In this document: in pieces, positions 31,701 to 38,723 of the stretch
Numbering within the stretch: position 1 is the stretch's first letter
Layout of the letters: every line of letters begins with the position of its first letter
From: Clostridia bacterium
Lineage (GTDB): Bacteria; Bacillota; Clostridia; Oscillospirales; CAG-272
NCBI GenBank assembly: GCA_017623255.1
Contig: JAGAPL010000070.1
Location: 1 to 41,025, forward strand
DNA: 41,025 nt
Direction: 5' to 3'
Notes under the pieces: generated by a model
Databases searched by the model: none
What the model was told of the DNA's origin: nothing
What the model saw: the letters and a program-made list of their open reading frames with translations, nothing else
Position numbers and translations under genes: made by a program

Positions 31701-31929
31701 CGGTTTTGTCCTTATCCTCTATGTAGCCGTACTTTGATTTATACGCTTCATAAGAGATCAGGTTCATTGACTCTGTCAAAGCCTGCAGAGTCTCATTGCT
31801 GTCGATCAGATCTTTCAGATCGTCCTTTTCCGTACTGTCGGCCTTTGCAGCACCTGCCGTCAATCCGGAGCCAATCAGCATCACAGCAGCCATAATCAGC
31901 GCTATCAGCTTTTTGGTCTTTTCTTTCAT
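28765..31929 (-). CDS. Large secreted ABC solute-binding protein with N-terminal carbohydrate-binding-like modules
   Basis: The 1054-residue protein has a signal peptide (about 1-30, ending AGAAKA) with no lipobox cysteine. Two beta-sandwich-like modules follow: about 75-255 (VAWKFDIPEAGWYTVTFEY, MEAGEVTISL) and about 275-420 (ILMEAEMPD, GKWIRYEFKCEATGLYDIVTRY). Helices at about 420-570 lead to a type I sugar-binding-protein domain at about 585-970: ALEVWTSSGRDQ, VGPDVSI, YAVPTGQVPYFMYCRNDIL, GELPVVLGSLDL and AWDFLDWYSDKDYQ. A Glu/Trp-rich tail ends the protein. Typical binding proteins have about 400-450 residues. It is first in the operon, with AGGAGG nine bases before the ATG, and is the only binding protein for two permease pairs. 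Confidence 0.88.
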   Translation of the reverse strand: MKEKTKKLIALIMAAVMLIGSGLTAGAAKADSTEKDDLKDLIDSNETLQALTESMNLISYEAYKSKYGYIEDKDKTDADWGDFETTVDGADYDAEKTDAKVEVKDVNGVEAVVTPADGTVAWKFDIPEAGWYTVTFEYSAVDESKADIERLFRLNGIIPYSEARYLSMQRTWVYEFAGETREDAFTTDVLGNELAPDMHTVATWESYTMKDFYGHYTKPLEFYMEAGEVTISLQGVREAVAISSVTVHSVEKARTYKDVLAEYDEKGYKPAECEAILMEAEMPDSSSSVMIYPIYDLSSAITSPQHATLIKRNTIGGDKWVSPGKWIRYEFKCEATGLYDIVTRYRQDAVNGMYTSRSIKINGEYPFEEAKNLRFDYSSDWQVAPLTDGYDSFQFYFEKGETYVIELEVTLGNMADIIRRVSEIIDNLNDDYMSILKLTGNDPDVNRDYGLGRIMPDVIVNLGGQAIALESAVDYISEMNGIKSDNTATLEQAALLVERMATDEDEIAANLGSLKEWISSLGTWMSNVSSQFVELDYIVIQPTGSELPQANASGWKAFLYEMQKFFASFYADYNSIGTEDSGAGALEVWTSSGRDQAQIIKNLINEGFAKETGASVELKLTAGGVLLQSILAGVGPDVSIDSQSPMEMAIRGAIVPLNKFDTFDEVMSRFSDSAKIPITLYGETYAVPTGQVPYFMYCRNDILSQLGLSIPETWDDLMSMVPVLQFNNMEIGMAQDFALFLYQQGGSYWKDEGMSNNFDSTLALDSFEYMCNMFTQYSLPVNFDASNRFKTGELPVVLGSLDLYNTLQIFAPEISGLWGFYEIPGTYIEETGEVDHSCISFISGVVMPRGCENEELAWDFLDWYSDKDYQVDYANEMVALLGPSGKSAPSNIEAMKELTWTESEYKTLQKVFADTFAIEYYPGDYFVTRYVTFAFNSATTQGADPSDELLSYVSDINKEITRKRKEFDLMVADQWEAIKAYTGFETTTEWREYWAEERGTDVSDNTAIRDIEDAEYTFVDWMEEHNVSVDSHEKWEKETNNGTTTLSYKEWTEQ

Positions 31930-32083
31930 AGTACCATTCCTCCTGACTATTATTTACGCAACTATTAATAAATTGCAAAAAATGTTTTGCGTTTCCACGC
32001 ATTTTCCTCCGTTTTTACCGCTTTTCAGCAGCTTCTCGGATCAGGGTCCAAAACTCTGTTTTATTCCCATAATATATACAAAT

Positions 32084-32112
32084 ATTATACTCCGAACCCC
32101 CTGTTATGTCAA
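32084..32112 (-). promoter_or_regulatory. Consensus sigma-A promoter of the carbohydrate operon
   Basis: On the minus strand a perfect TTGACA and a perfect TATAAT are separated by 17 bases. The leader to the binding-protein ATG is about 150 bases. A promoter this strong usually needs repression, but no regulator gene lies nearby and no clear operator palindrome overlaps it. Confidence 0.9.
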
Positions 32113-32733
32113 GTTTTCCAACATATAATATGTACATATGCCCTTCTTTAGATTTTTTGACATTTTATACGTAATTTTGTCATTTTTTACATTTTATGGA
32201 TTTGTTCACAATTTCATTTCCATATGCCCAATGGTACGTTGATGCTTGGGTAAATATTTTTACTTTTATCAAGAAAATGCTGTGATTAAGCCTTTTTACA
32301 ACCCCTAAATGTAGTGACGTGATTTGATTTTGTAAATTTGATTTGCGCTATTTGCCTTTGTTACAGAAATATTAAGATTTTGTAAATGTAAAAAAGTAAC
32401 GCCATTTTTTGTGAATATTTAACATATTTTTGTTTGATTTTTTTCTGCTTGTGCGACTTCCACAAAATGTTAAGATTGTGTTAATATTCAACTGTTATTT
32501 TATTAACAAATCATTTTTCAGCTGTTTTTTCCATTTTTTGCCTGCCATTTTCTGATTTTTTCCAACAAACCTCAAAAATCAAAAAAAGAAGCGATTTACT
32601 GTGGAAATTTTATAAAATTGTTACTTTTGGGTAAAATAATTTTATCAGCTATTGCAATTTTAACTATTTATGATATACTGATAATAGAAAATTAGCTGCA
32701 TCAGGCAGTTATGAATAAAAGGAGACCGTATAT
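32113..32733. other. Very AT-rich divergent intergenic region
   Basis: About 620 bases, T-rich on the plus strand, with no open reading frame or RNA gene that I can support. It holds repeated motifs such as GATTTTGTAAAT (near 32329 and 32378) and a GTTAATA...TATTAAC inverted repeat near 32479-32506. Divergent promoters lie at its two ends. Confidence 0.6.
32652..32679 (+). promoter_or_regulatory. Probable extended -10 promoter of the Cys-rich miniprotein
   Basis: TTGCAA, a 16-base spacer and TGATATACT (extended -10 with TATACT). It lies about 55 bases before the ATG at 32734. Confidence 0.6.
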
Positions 32734-32994
32734 ATGAAAAACGAAGAAAAGCGCGTTAGTATTTTTAAGATAGTTGCAATTTCCGCAGCAGTTGCTCTGT
32801 TCATATTTGCAGCACTTGTTGTTCTCTACAAGTTCTTCAAGAAATATTTCAAGATCTCATTTGATTGCGGCGATTGCGATTCCTGCTACCAGGATTGCTT
32901 TGGCAGTGATTTCGATCCTATGTTCGATGATGAAGACTACGCACCCGAGTGCACACTTTGCGACGAAGCTGACAGCGAGTCAGAAGCTGAATAA
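32734..32994 (+). CDS. Single-TM miniprotein with ferredoxin-like CX2CX2CX3C cysteines and acidic tail
   Basis: The 86-residue protein has one transmembrane helix (about 11-32), a basic collar (KFFKKYFK), and then Cys45, Cys48, Cys51 and Cys55 in CGDCDSCYQDC, followed by a very acidic segment and Cys73/Cys76. The first four cysteines have the spacing of a [4Fe-4S] ferredoxin site, but the usual following proline is absent and the rest is too short for a ferredoxin fold. AAAGGAG is well placed before the ATG, so expression is likely. I do not recognise a family. Confidence 0.75.
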   Translation: MKNEEKRVSIFKIVAISAAVALFIFAALVVLYKFFKKYFKISFDCGDCDSCYQDCFGSDFDPMFDDEDYAPECTLCDEADSESEAE

Positions 32995-33018
32995 CTGAAA
33001 AATGTCACTATGAAAATC

Positions 33019-33045
33019 GGGGGCCGTAAAGGTCCCCATTTCATT
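33019..33045 (+). terminator. Weak terminator-like hairpin after the miniprotein gene
   Basis: GGGG-CC and GG-CCCC arms around GTAAA, each with one unpaired base, followed by only a few T. It may attenuate rather than stop transcription into the next gene. Confidence 0.35.
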
Positions 33046-33075
33046 TATATCTCTATATAGAAAGGATATTCCAAA

Positions 33076-34221
33076 GTGAAAAATAAAATGACACTGCTCC
33101 TTGCCGTTTTGCTTGCTTTTTCTCTTGCGGGATGCAAGGACAGCACACATAACACCGAAGAAACGAAAAAACCTTCAGATTGGCGCAATTCTATTGAATA
33201 TGAAGGCAATTTCTACGTTGACAGCGAAACTAAGCTGCTATATGCTCTGGATAAAGGCACCATAACACTTTGGGACAACAGCGGCAACGGGGACGTTCTT
33301 CAGGTGCTTGATTATAACACTGCAGAATCCGACGCCATCGAGCGACTTGATATAAAAGACGTTAACGGCGACGGCTCAAACGATATTTCAACCATCTTCA
33401 CAGAAAATGAAGACGGAAGAAAATATAACCTCTGGCTCTGGAACAAGGCTGAGGGCAAATATAAAGAAATAAATGCCTACAGAAATATCAATAACCCTGT
33501 TGTTTCAGAAGACTACACCACAGTTACCGGAACCCTTGACCGTGGAATATTCGGCGTTATAACATCGGTTTACAATTTTACCGAACAGCTGACCGTTGAA
33601 GAAAGCTCCGTTACCATTGCCAACGCGGAAGCAATCGCTCAGAACATATCAAACGCCCTCTCGGGCGGCGCAGTTGTTTCTCTTGGAGAAGGTGTTGCAA
33701 CAATACAGAGTATTCCCTGCTCCGTTTACGTTGCTGAAAAGGAAGACGCGCTCAGCGCATATATAGCATTTTCTTCCGACGGCACATGGTACATAGACAA
33801 TGGCTGCGTCGGCGCTTACAGAGCCATCAACGACAAGGACGGAGCCTTTGAAGCAGGAGTTTACGTTGATCTGGCAGGCGAATTGACAGATATATGCGCC
33901 CAGCTTTACGGCTGTGACGTAAGCGAGCTGACCATTACAGCGTCAAACATCGGCACCCTTGTTGCCCTTTCCTACGACCCTGAAGGAAACGTTATTGCGC
34001 CGGACGCTCCCCAAGGTGAAGAAACACCTGACGGAAGCGAAGCAAAAGGCTTTGCCGTTTCAAGAAACGGGCAACACCTTTGCAATATACTGAAAGCAGG
34101 AAACTCTTCATATTTCTGCCTTGATCCCAATCTTTCGGGTGACAACTACTACCATATGGTTTCAGCCTCAGGCGAAACGAAGCTTGTGGATTTCACCGCA
34201 AACGAGTATTATATCCAGTGA
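33076..34221 (+). CDS. Lipoprotein of unknown function
   Basis: The 381-residue protein has a lipoprotein signal ending in LAGC (Cys20), so it should be anchored outside the membrane. Residues about 85-130 include LDIKDVNGDGSNDISTIF, a calcium-type DxNxDGxxD loop as in VCBS/FG-GAP repeats. The rest is beta-rich without recognised catalytic motifs. The start is GTG, chosen because AAAGGA lies nine bases upstream; an ATG four codons later is the alternative. Another three genes follow on the same strand. Confidence 0.75.
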   Translation: MKNKMTLLLAVLLAFSLAGCKDSTHNTEETKKPSDWRNSIEYEGNFYVDSETKLLYALDKGTITLWDNSGNGDVLQVLDYNTAESDAIERLDIKDVNGDGSNDISTIFTENEDGRKYNLWLWNKAEGKYKEINAYRNINNPVVSEDYTTVTGTLDRGIFGVITSVYNFTEQLTVEESSVTIANAEAIAQNISNALSGGAVVSLGEGVATIQSIPCSVYVAEKEDALSAYIAFSSDGTWYIDNGCVGAYRAINDKDGAFEAGVYVDLAGELTDICAQLYGCDVSELTITASNIGTLVALSYDPEGNVIAPDAPQGEETPDGSEAKGFAVSRNGQHLCNILKAGNSSYFCLDPNLSGDNYYHMVSASGETKLVDFTANEYYIQ

Positions 34222-34239
34222 CAAGGAAGTGCCAATATC

Positions 34240-35013
34240 TTGAAATATAATTACCATACCCATACGTACCGCTGCAATCACGCGGGAGGAAGCGACGAAG
34301 AATATGCCCGTGCGGCTTTGGAAAACGGATTTCTTGAAATAGGCTTTTCCGATCACGTGCCGCAGCCGGGATTTGAAGGAATATTCAACTCCTGGTTTCG
34401 AATGAAGCCTGAGGAAACGGCGGAATATATAAACTCTGTAATAAGCCTTAAAGAAAAGTTCGAAGGGAAAATGAATATCCTCACAGGCTTTGAGGTTGAA
34501 TACTATCCCAAGCATTTCGAAGCTTTATGCCAACATATCGCTCCCCTGAAACCCGATTATCTTATTCTCGGTCAGCATTTCACATATAATGAATACGACG
34601 GAAAATATCTCGGCAACGCAGGCTGTGATGACGAAAGCCTGCACAAATATGTTGAACAAATAGAAGAAGCGCTGAAAACAGGACTTTTTACCTATCTTGC
34701 TCACCCGGATCTTCCTAACTACAGCGGAAGCGAGGAAACGCTGAAAAAGGCGCACCTGAGACTGTGCGAAATAGCTAAAGAAGCGAATGTTCCCGTTGAA
34801 TGTAACCTGCTTGGCATCAAGGGAAACCGTTGGTATCCAAAGAAAAGCTTTTTCGAGGCGGCAGCGAAGGTAGGATGCCCCGTTGTGCTCGGATTGGATG
34901 CTCACACGCCCGATGCCTTTAATTGCAAAAATGAAGAAAAAATTGCTCTTGATTTGCTCTCAGAATGCGGTATAATACCTATTGATAAGCCAATCATAAG
35001 GAGACCCTTTTAA
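34240..35013 (+). CDS. hisJ: PHP-family histidinol-phosphatase (HisJ type)
   Basis: The 257-residue protein has the PHP metal ligands in order: YHTHT (His6, His8), CNH, GFSDH, a Glu in GFEVEYY, ILGQHF, LAHPDL and GLDAHT. Length and motif order fit the HisJ/HisK phosphatases of Firmicutes that release histidinol from histidinol phosphate. No other his biosynthetic gene is here, so another phosphoester substrate is possible. The start is TTG, with AAGGAAG about ten bases upstream; no ATG fits. Its stop overlaps the next start as TAATG. Confidence 0.85.
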   Translation: MKYNYHTHTYRCNHAGGSDEEYARAALENGFLEIGFSDHVPQPGFEGIFNSWFRMKPEETAEYINSVISLKEKFEGKMNILTGFEVEYYPKHFEALCQHIAPLKPDYLILGQHFTYNEYDGKYLGNAGCDDESLHKYVEQIEEALKTGLFTYLAHPDLPNYSGSEETLKKAHLRLCEIAKEANVPVECNLLGIKGNRWYPKKSFFEAAAKVGCPVVLGLDAHTPDAFNCKNEEKIALDLLSECGIIPIDKPIIRRPF

Positions 35014-35522
35014 TGAACAAAGACAATATCATCCTCATAGGTATGCCCGGATGCGGCAAAAGCACGCTGGGCGTTCTGCTTGCAAAAACTCTGCTGAAAA
35101 GTTTTATTGACACCGACCTTCTCATTCAGCAGCAGGAAGGCAAGGAATTATATAAGATTATCGCTGAAAAAGGCAAGGACGCATTTGCAAAAATCGAAAA
35201 CGAAGCAGTTGCAAAGGTTGATTGCCACAACAGCATTATAGCAACCGGCGGCAGCGTTGTTTTCGGAGAGGACGCAATGAAAAACCTCAAAAGCCTTGGC
35301 ACTGTGGTTTATCTGAAGCTGCCCCTTCACGAAATCGAGCGCAGAGTGCGAAACATCCACACAAGAGGAATAGTTATGGCTCCGGGACAGACGCTTGCAA
35401 GCGTTTTCCACGAAAGAGTGCCCCTTTATGAAAAATATGCCGATATAACGGTGCATTGCTCAAGAGCACCTCTTGAAAAAACTGTTGAAAAGATTATGAA
35501 AGCTCTCAATGAGCAGTCATAA
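35013..35522 (+). CDS. aroK: Shikimate kinase family protein lacking the shikimate-binding arginine
   Basis: The 169-residue P-loop kinase has Walker A GMPGCGKST (10-18), DTD (33-35), ATGGS (77-81) and the lid/arginine segment ERVPLYEKYADI (Arg135). Shikimate kinases normally have F-R-x-x-E, whose Arg (Arg58 in E. coli numbering, from memory) holds the shikimate carboxylate; here it is FAKIE, with Ala59. The family is clear but the substrate is in doubt. I recall similar Arg-less proteins in other Clostridia. It is translationally coupled to the phosphatase gene (TAATG). Confidence 0.75.
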   Translation: MNKDNIILIGMPGCGKSTLGVLLAKTLLKSFIDTDLLIQQQEGKELYKIIAEKGKDAFAKIENEAVAKVDCHNSIIATGGSVVFGEDAMKNLKSLGTVVYLKLPLHEIERRVRNIHTRGIVMAPGQTLASVFHERVPLYEKYADITVHCSRAPLEKTVEKIMKALNEQS

Positions 35523-35552
35523 CCACTGCCGTTAGTTTGTCTTTAAAACAAA

Positions 35553-35600
35553 ACCACCCGAAGAAGAATGTAAAACTCTTTTTCGGGTGGTATCTTTTTT
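35553..35600. terminator. Bidirectional terminator between the kinase and M42 genes
   Basis: A 15-bp stem beginning ACCACCCGAA, with one G-T pair and a nine-base loop, followed by T-runs. It serves the shikimate-kinase-like gene (+) and the M42 operon (-). Confidence 0.88.
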
Positions 35601-35607
35601 TCATATT

Positions 35608-36597
35608 TTATGCAAGTTTTGTTTTCGCCAATGCCACAACAAGCGCAAGGCAAGCCTCCGCGTCGTTTGTGTCGATCTGCTCGTTTGCTGTGTGGATATA
35701 GCGTGTAGGCACGGAAATTGCGCCAACCTTACAGCCTGCAGCTGCCATCTGGATAGAGGCTGTGTCAGTTCCGCCTGCCGTCAGCACTTCTCTCTGCCAC
35801 TTGATGCCCTCGTCGTCTGCGATCTCGCCCATCTTTTTAACCAGCGCGCCGTCGCAAATAACGCTTGCATCCTTTATTTTAACTGCCGCACCGCCGCCAA
35901 GGGACACTGCCATAGGCTTTGAACCATGGCCATCGCCCGTTGCCGTTACGTCAATTGCAATGCCGTAATCGGGACGGCAGCTGAATGCCGCAACCTTTGA
36001 GCCGCGAATGCCAACCTCCTCCTGAACGGAGAACACAAAGGTGATATCGTTTTTGAAGCTCTTTGCATCTCTTGCCGCCGCCATGAGAATAGCGCAGGCT
36101 ATTTTATCGTCAATAGGTCTTCCGCAAATGCGGCTTCCTCTCAGTCTTGTATAAGAGGGCTCAACGGCAAACGTATCTCCCGTTTTAACAAGACGTTCCG
36201 CCTGCTTTTTATCCTTTGCGCCGATATCAACGATGAACTTTTCAGCCTTGAAATCGTCGCTCTTAAGGCCCTCCTCGGGCACCATAATACCGCGCACTCC
36301 ATTAGCAAAAACCACCTTGGAATATGCCGCTGCAACAAAATCAATACCACCGATGGGAGCAAAATGAATAAAGCCCTTATCGTCAACTGTTGTTACGATA
36401 AATCCGATCTCATCCATATGAGCGCAGAAAAGCAGCTTTTTGCCCTCTCCTGCCTTGTGGCATATAAGATTGCCCATTGCATCAATTTTGCAATCATCAA
36501 AATATTTTTCCATTTCGCTCTTGATATAAAGAGCGATTTTTTCTTCAGAGCCGGAAACCGACTGTATCTTTATTAATTCTCTGAGATAGTTAAGCAT
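35608..36597 (-). CDS. M42 family metallopeptidase, copy 1
   Basis: The 329-residue protein is an M42 (TET-type) aminopeptidase. Visible metal and catalytic residues are His60 and Asp62 in CAHMDEIGF, Asp in RPIDDK, the Glu pair in FSVQEEVGIRG, Asp in AIDVTATGD and the last His in RYIHTANE. TET enzymes assemble into cytosolic dodecamers that trim peptides. The start at 36597 has AAAGGA upstream and overlaps the end of the preceding M42 gene by eight bases. It is last in the murD operon. Confidence 0.93.
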   Translation of the reverse strand: MLNYLRELIKIQSVSGSEEKIALYIKSEMEKYFDDCKIDAMGNLICHKAGEGKKLLFCAHMDEIGFIVTTVDDKGFIHFAPIGGIDFVAAAYSKVVFANGVRGIMVPEEGLKSDDFKAEKFIVDIGAKDKKQAERLVKTGDTFAVEPSYTRLRGSRICGRPIDDKIACAILMAAARDAKSFKNDITFVFSVQEEVGIRGSKVAAFSCRPDYGIAIDVTATGDGHGSKPMAVSLGGGAAVKIKDASVICDGALVKKMGEIADDEGIKWQREVLTAGGTDTASIQMAAAGCKVGAISVPTRYIHTANEQIDTNDAEACLALVVALAKTKLA

Positions 36598-37663
36598 TTT
36601 TATCAATCCTTTCCAAAACTGCCACAGCAAGATCACACATAGCCTCATAGTCACTCACCGCAATCACGTCGGATGCTGTGTGGATATATCCGCAGGGAGC
36701 AGATATGGCCGCGCATTTAACTCCGTCAGCAGCTCTTTGTATATGGCTTGCATCGTTTCCGCCCGAAACGTATTTCTTTATCTGACAGGGTATATCCTTT
36801 TCACGCGCTACGCCAATAACAAGCTCCACAAGCTCCTTATCGTATATAGTGCCCTTGTCAATAATGGACACTGCTCCACCCTCTCCGCGAGTTGCCACTC
36901 TGGAAATTTCAGGAACCCCATAAATATCAGCCACCGCCGTTGCCTCAAAAACAAGAGCGTAGTCAGGTCGGATCTTATGAGAAGCGCATCTTGCGCCGCC
37001 CATTCCCAATTCTTCGCGGCAGGTGAATGCAAAATACACGTCATAAGCAAGCTTATCCTTATTTGCATATATCTTGCGCATCGTTTCTATCATCAAAGCG
37101 CATCCAAGACGGTCATCAAGAGCCTTGGCTTTAAGCAATCTGCCGTTTTCGCCAAACTGAACGAAATCGGATTCGAACGTGCCAAAGTCGCCTATCTTAA
37201 CGTATTTTTCTGCCTCTTCCTTGGAAGAAGCGCCAATATCGATATAAAGCTCGTCTACGGGAGCCGCCTTGTCTCTGTCGCCGCGATCAACTGTATGAAC
37301 CGGCTTCATGGCAATAACGCCGCGATTGAGCCTGTCAGGCATACCCACAGTGACCCTTCTGCCTGCCATAATTCTTGTGTCGGGGCCCATCATTGACGAA
37401 AAGCATATAAGTCCGTCTTCTCGAATTTCACGCACCATAAAGCCTATTTCGTCCATATGAGCGCTGAGCATAACCTTTTTATCGGATTTTCCGTTTCCTC
37501 GGATAAGGGCGATGACCGCGCCCATTTTATCCGGAACAAGCTCATCATATGAGCCTTCAATATTTTCTTTTATAAGGTCTGCAACTCTGTCCTCACAGCC
37601 TGAGGGTCCAAACTCAAGGCAGAGGGCACGAAGCAGATCCGCTCCTTCTGTTTTTCTGTTCAT
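36590..37663 (-). CDS. M42 family metallopeptidase, copy 2
   Basis: The 357-residue protein has the full M42 set: SAHMDEIGF (His69, Asp71), KALDDRLG, FTCREELGMGGAR, LVFEATAVAD and GYIHTASD. It is clearly a paralogue of its two neighbours rather than a recent duplicate, since much of the sequence between motifs differs. AAAGG lies six bases before the ATG at 37663, and an earlier start would overlap the previous gene. It overlaps copy 1. Confidence 0.93.
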   Translation of the reverse strand: MNRKTEGADLLRALCLEFGPSGCEDRVADLIKENIEGSYDELVPDKMGAVIALIRGNGKSDKKVMLSAHMDEIGFMVREIREDGLICFSSMMGPDTRIMAGRRVTVGMPDRLNRGVIAMKPVHTVDRGDRDKAAPVDELYIDIGASSKEEAEKYVKIGDFGTFESDFVQFGENGRLLKAKALDDRLGCALMIETMRKIYANKDKLAYDVYFAFTCREELGMGGARCASHKIRPDYALVFEATAVADIYGVPEISRVATRGEGGAVSIIDKGTIYDKELVELVIGVAREKDIPCQIKKYVSGGNDASHIQRAADGVKCAAISAPCGYIHTASDVIAVSDYEAMCDLAVAVLERIDKNA

Positions 37664-37685
37664 AATAACCTTTCGCGCCTCAAAA

Positions 37686-38723
37686 TTATGCAAAGATCTC
37701 TGCGCTGCAAGCCGCCAGCTTGAAAATTTCCGCCGCCGCTTCTATATCGCCTAAATCTATTATTTCGTTGTATGTGTGCATACAGGAAAGGGGCACGCTG
37801 ACTACCGCCGTGGGAATACCGTCGCCGCACATGCAAAGCGCAGTTGCGTTTGTGCCCGTGTTTGTTGCATCAACCGTTCTCTGCAGCTTTATCTCAGCCC
37901 CTTCAGCCAATTTTATAAGGCTGTTTGTAAGACGTCTGTCAGTTAAAGCAGAAAGAGAAACCGCAGGGCCCTCGCCCATTTTAACACTTTCGTAGTCGTC
38001 AACTCCGGGGAAACGGGCAAAAGTTACGTCGGTTACAATAGCTGCATCGGGCTTTATATCATACGCCGCACCTACGCATCCGCCCGCCATGCTTTCTTCC
38101 TCTCTGAAAGAAAGAGTTACATAAAGATCGCACTCCATTTTTTCTTTTTCAAGAGTTGCCGCCGCAATGATCGCCGCAGCCGCGCAGCATTTGTTATCCA
38201 TGCTGCGACCGCAGATACGATTGCCAAGCAGGGATGCTGTTTTTTCGTAAAAACCGATACCGTCGCCAATAGAAACTATCTTTTCAAGCGCCTCTTTTGA
38301 ATAACCGGTGTCAATAAGCATTTCATCAAGCTTCTGCAGCTTTTTGAACTCGCCCCTCTGCTGCAAATGCGGGGGCTTTGAGCAAATAACTCCGTATATC
38401 TTCTCTTTTCCGTAGATATACACTTCGGATGCAGCCATTATTCTTCTGTCAAGACCGCCCATATGGGAAAATGACAGATATCCGCCCTCGTGAATATCGG
38501 TTACGACCATTCCGATCTCGTCAAAATGAGCGTCTATCATAAGACGGGGAGCGTTTTCCCTTCCGCACTTTTTAACGCCCACGTAGGCGCCGCCTACTGC
38601 CTCGTAAAAGCTGTCAAAATAAGGTGAAACAAGCTCTTTCAGCTCATCTGCCGCCTTATATTCATAGCCTGTTACGGACATAATATCACAAAGCTTCTCT
38701 ATAAGCTCTTTTGTTTTTAACAT
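37686..38723 (-). CDS. M42 family metallopeptidase, copy 3, more diverged
   Basis: The 345-residue protein keeps DAHFDEIGM (His66, Asp68), RSMDNKCCAAA, SFREEESMAGG, IVTDVTFA and CMHTYNEI, so all M42 metal ligands appear present. The Q/R-E-E motif is extended to EEE and the surrounding sequence is the most diverged of the three. Its ATG shares a base with the murD stop (TAATG), so it is translationally coupled to murD. Confidence 0.9.
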   Translation of the reverse strand: MLKTKELIEKLCDIMSVTGYEYKAADELKELVSPYFDSFYEAVGGAYVGVKKCGRENAPRLMIDAHFDEIGMVVTDIHEGGYLSFSHMGGLDRRIMAASEVYIYGKEKIYGVICSKPPHLQQRGEFKKLQKLDEMLIDTGYSKEALEKIVSIGDGIGFYEKTASLLGNRICGRSMDNKCCAAAAIIAAATLEKEKMECDLYVTLSFREEESMAGGCVGAAYDIKPDAAIVTDVTFARFPGVDDYESVKMGEGPAVSLSALTDRRLTNSLIKLAEGAEIKLQRTVDATNTGTNATALCMCGDGIPTAVVSVPLSCMHTYNEIIDLGDIEAAAEIFKLAACSAEIFA

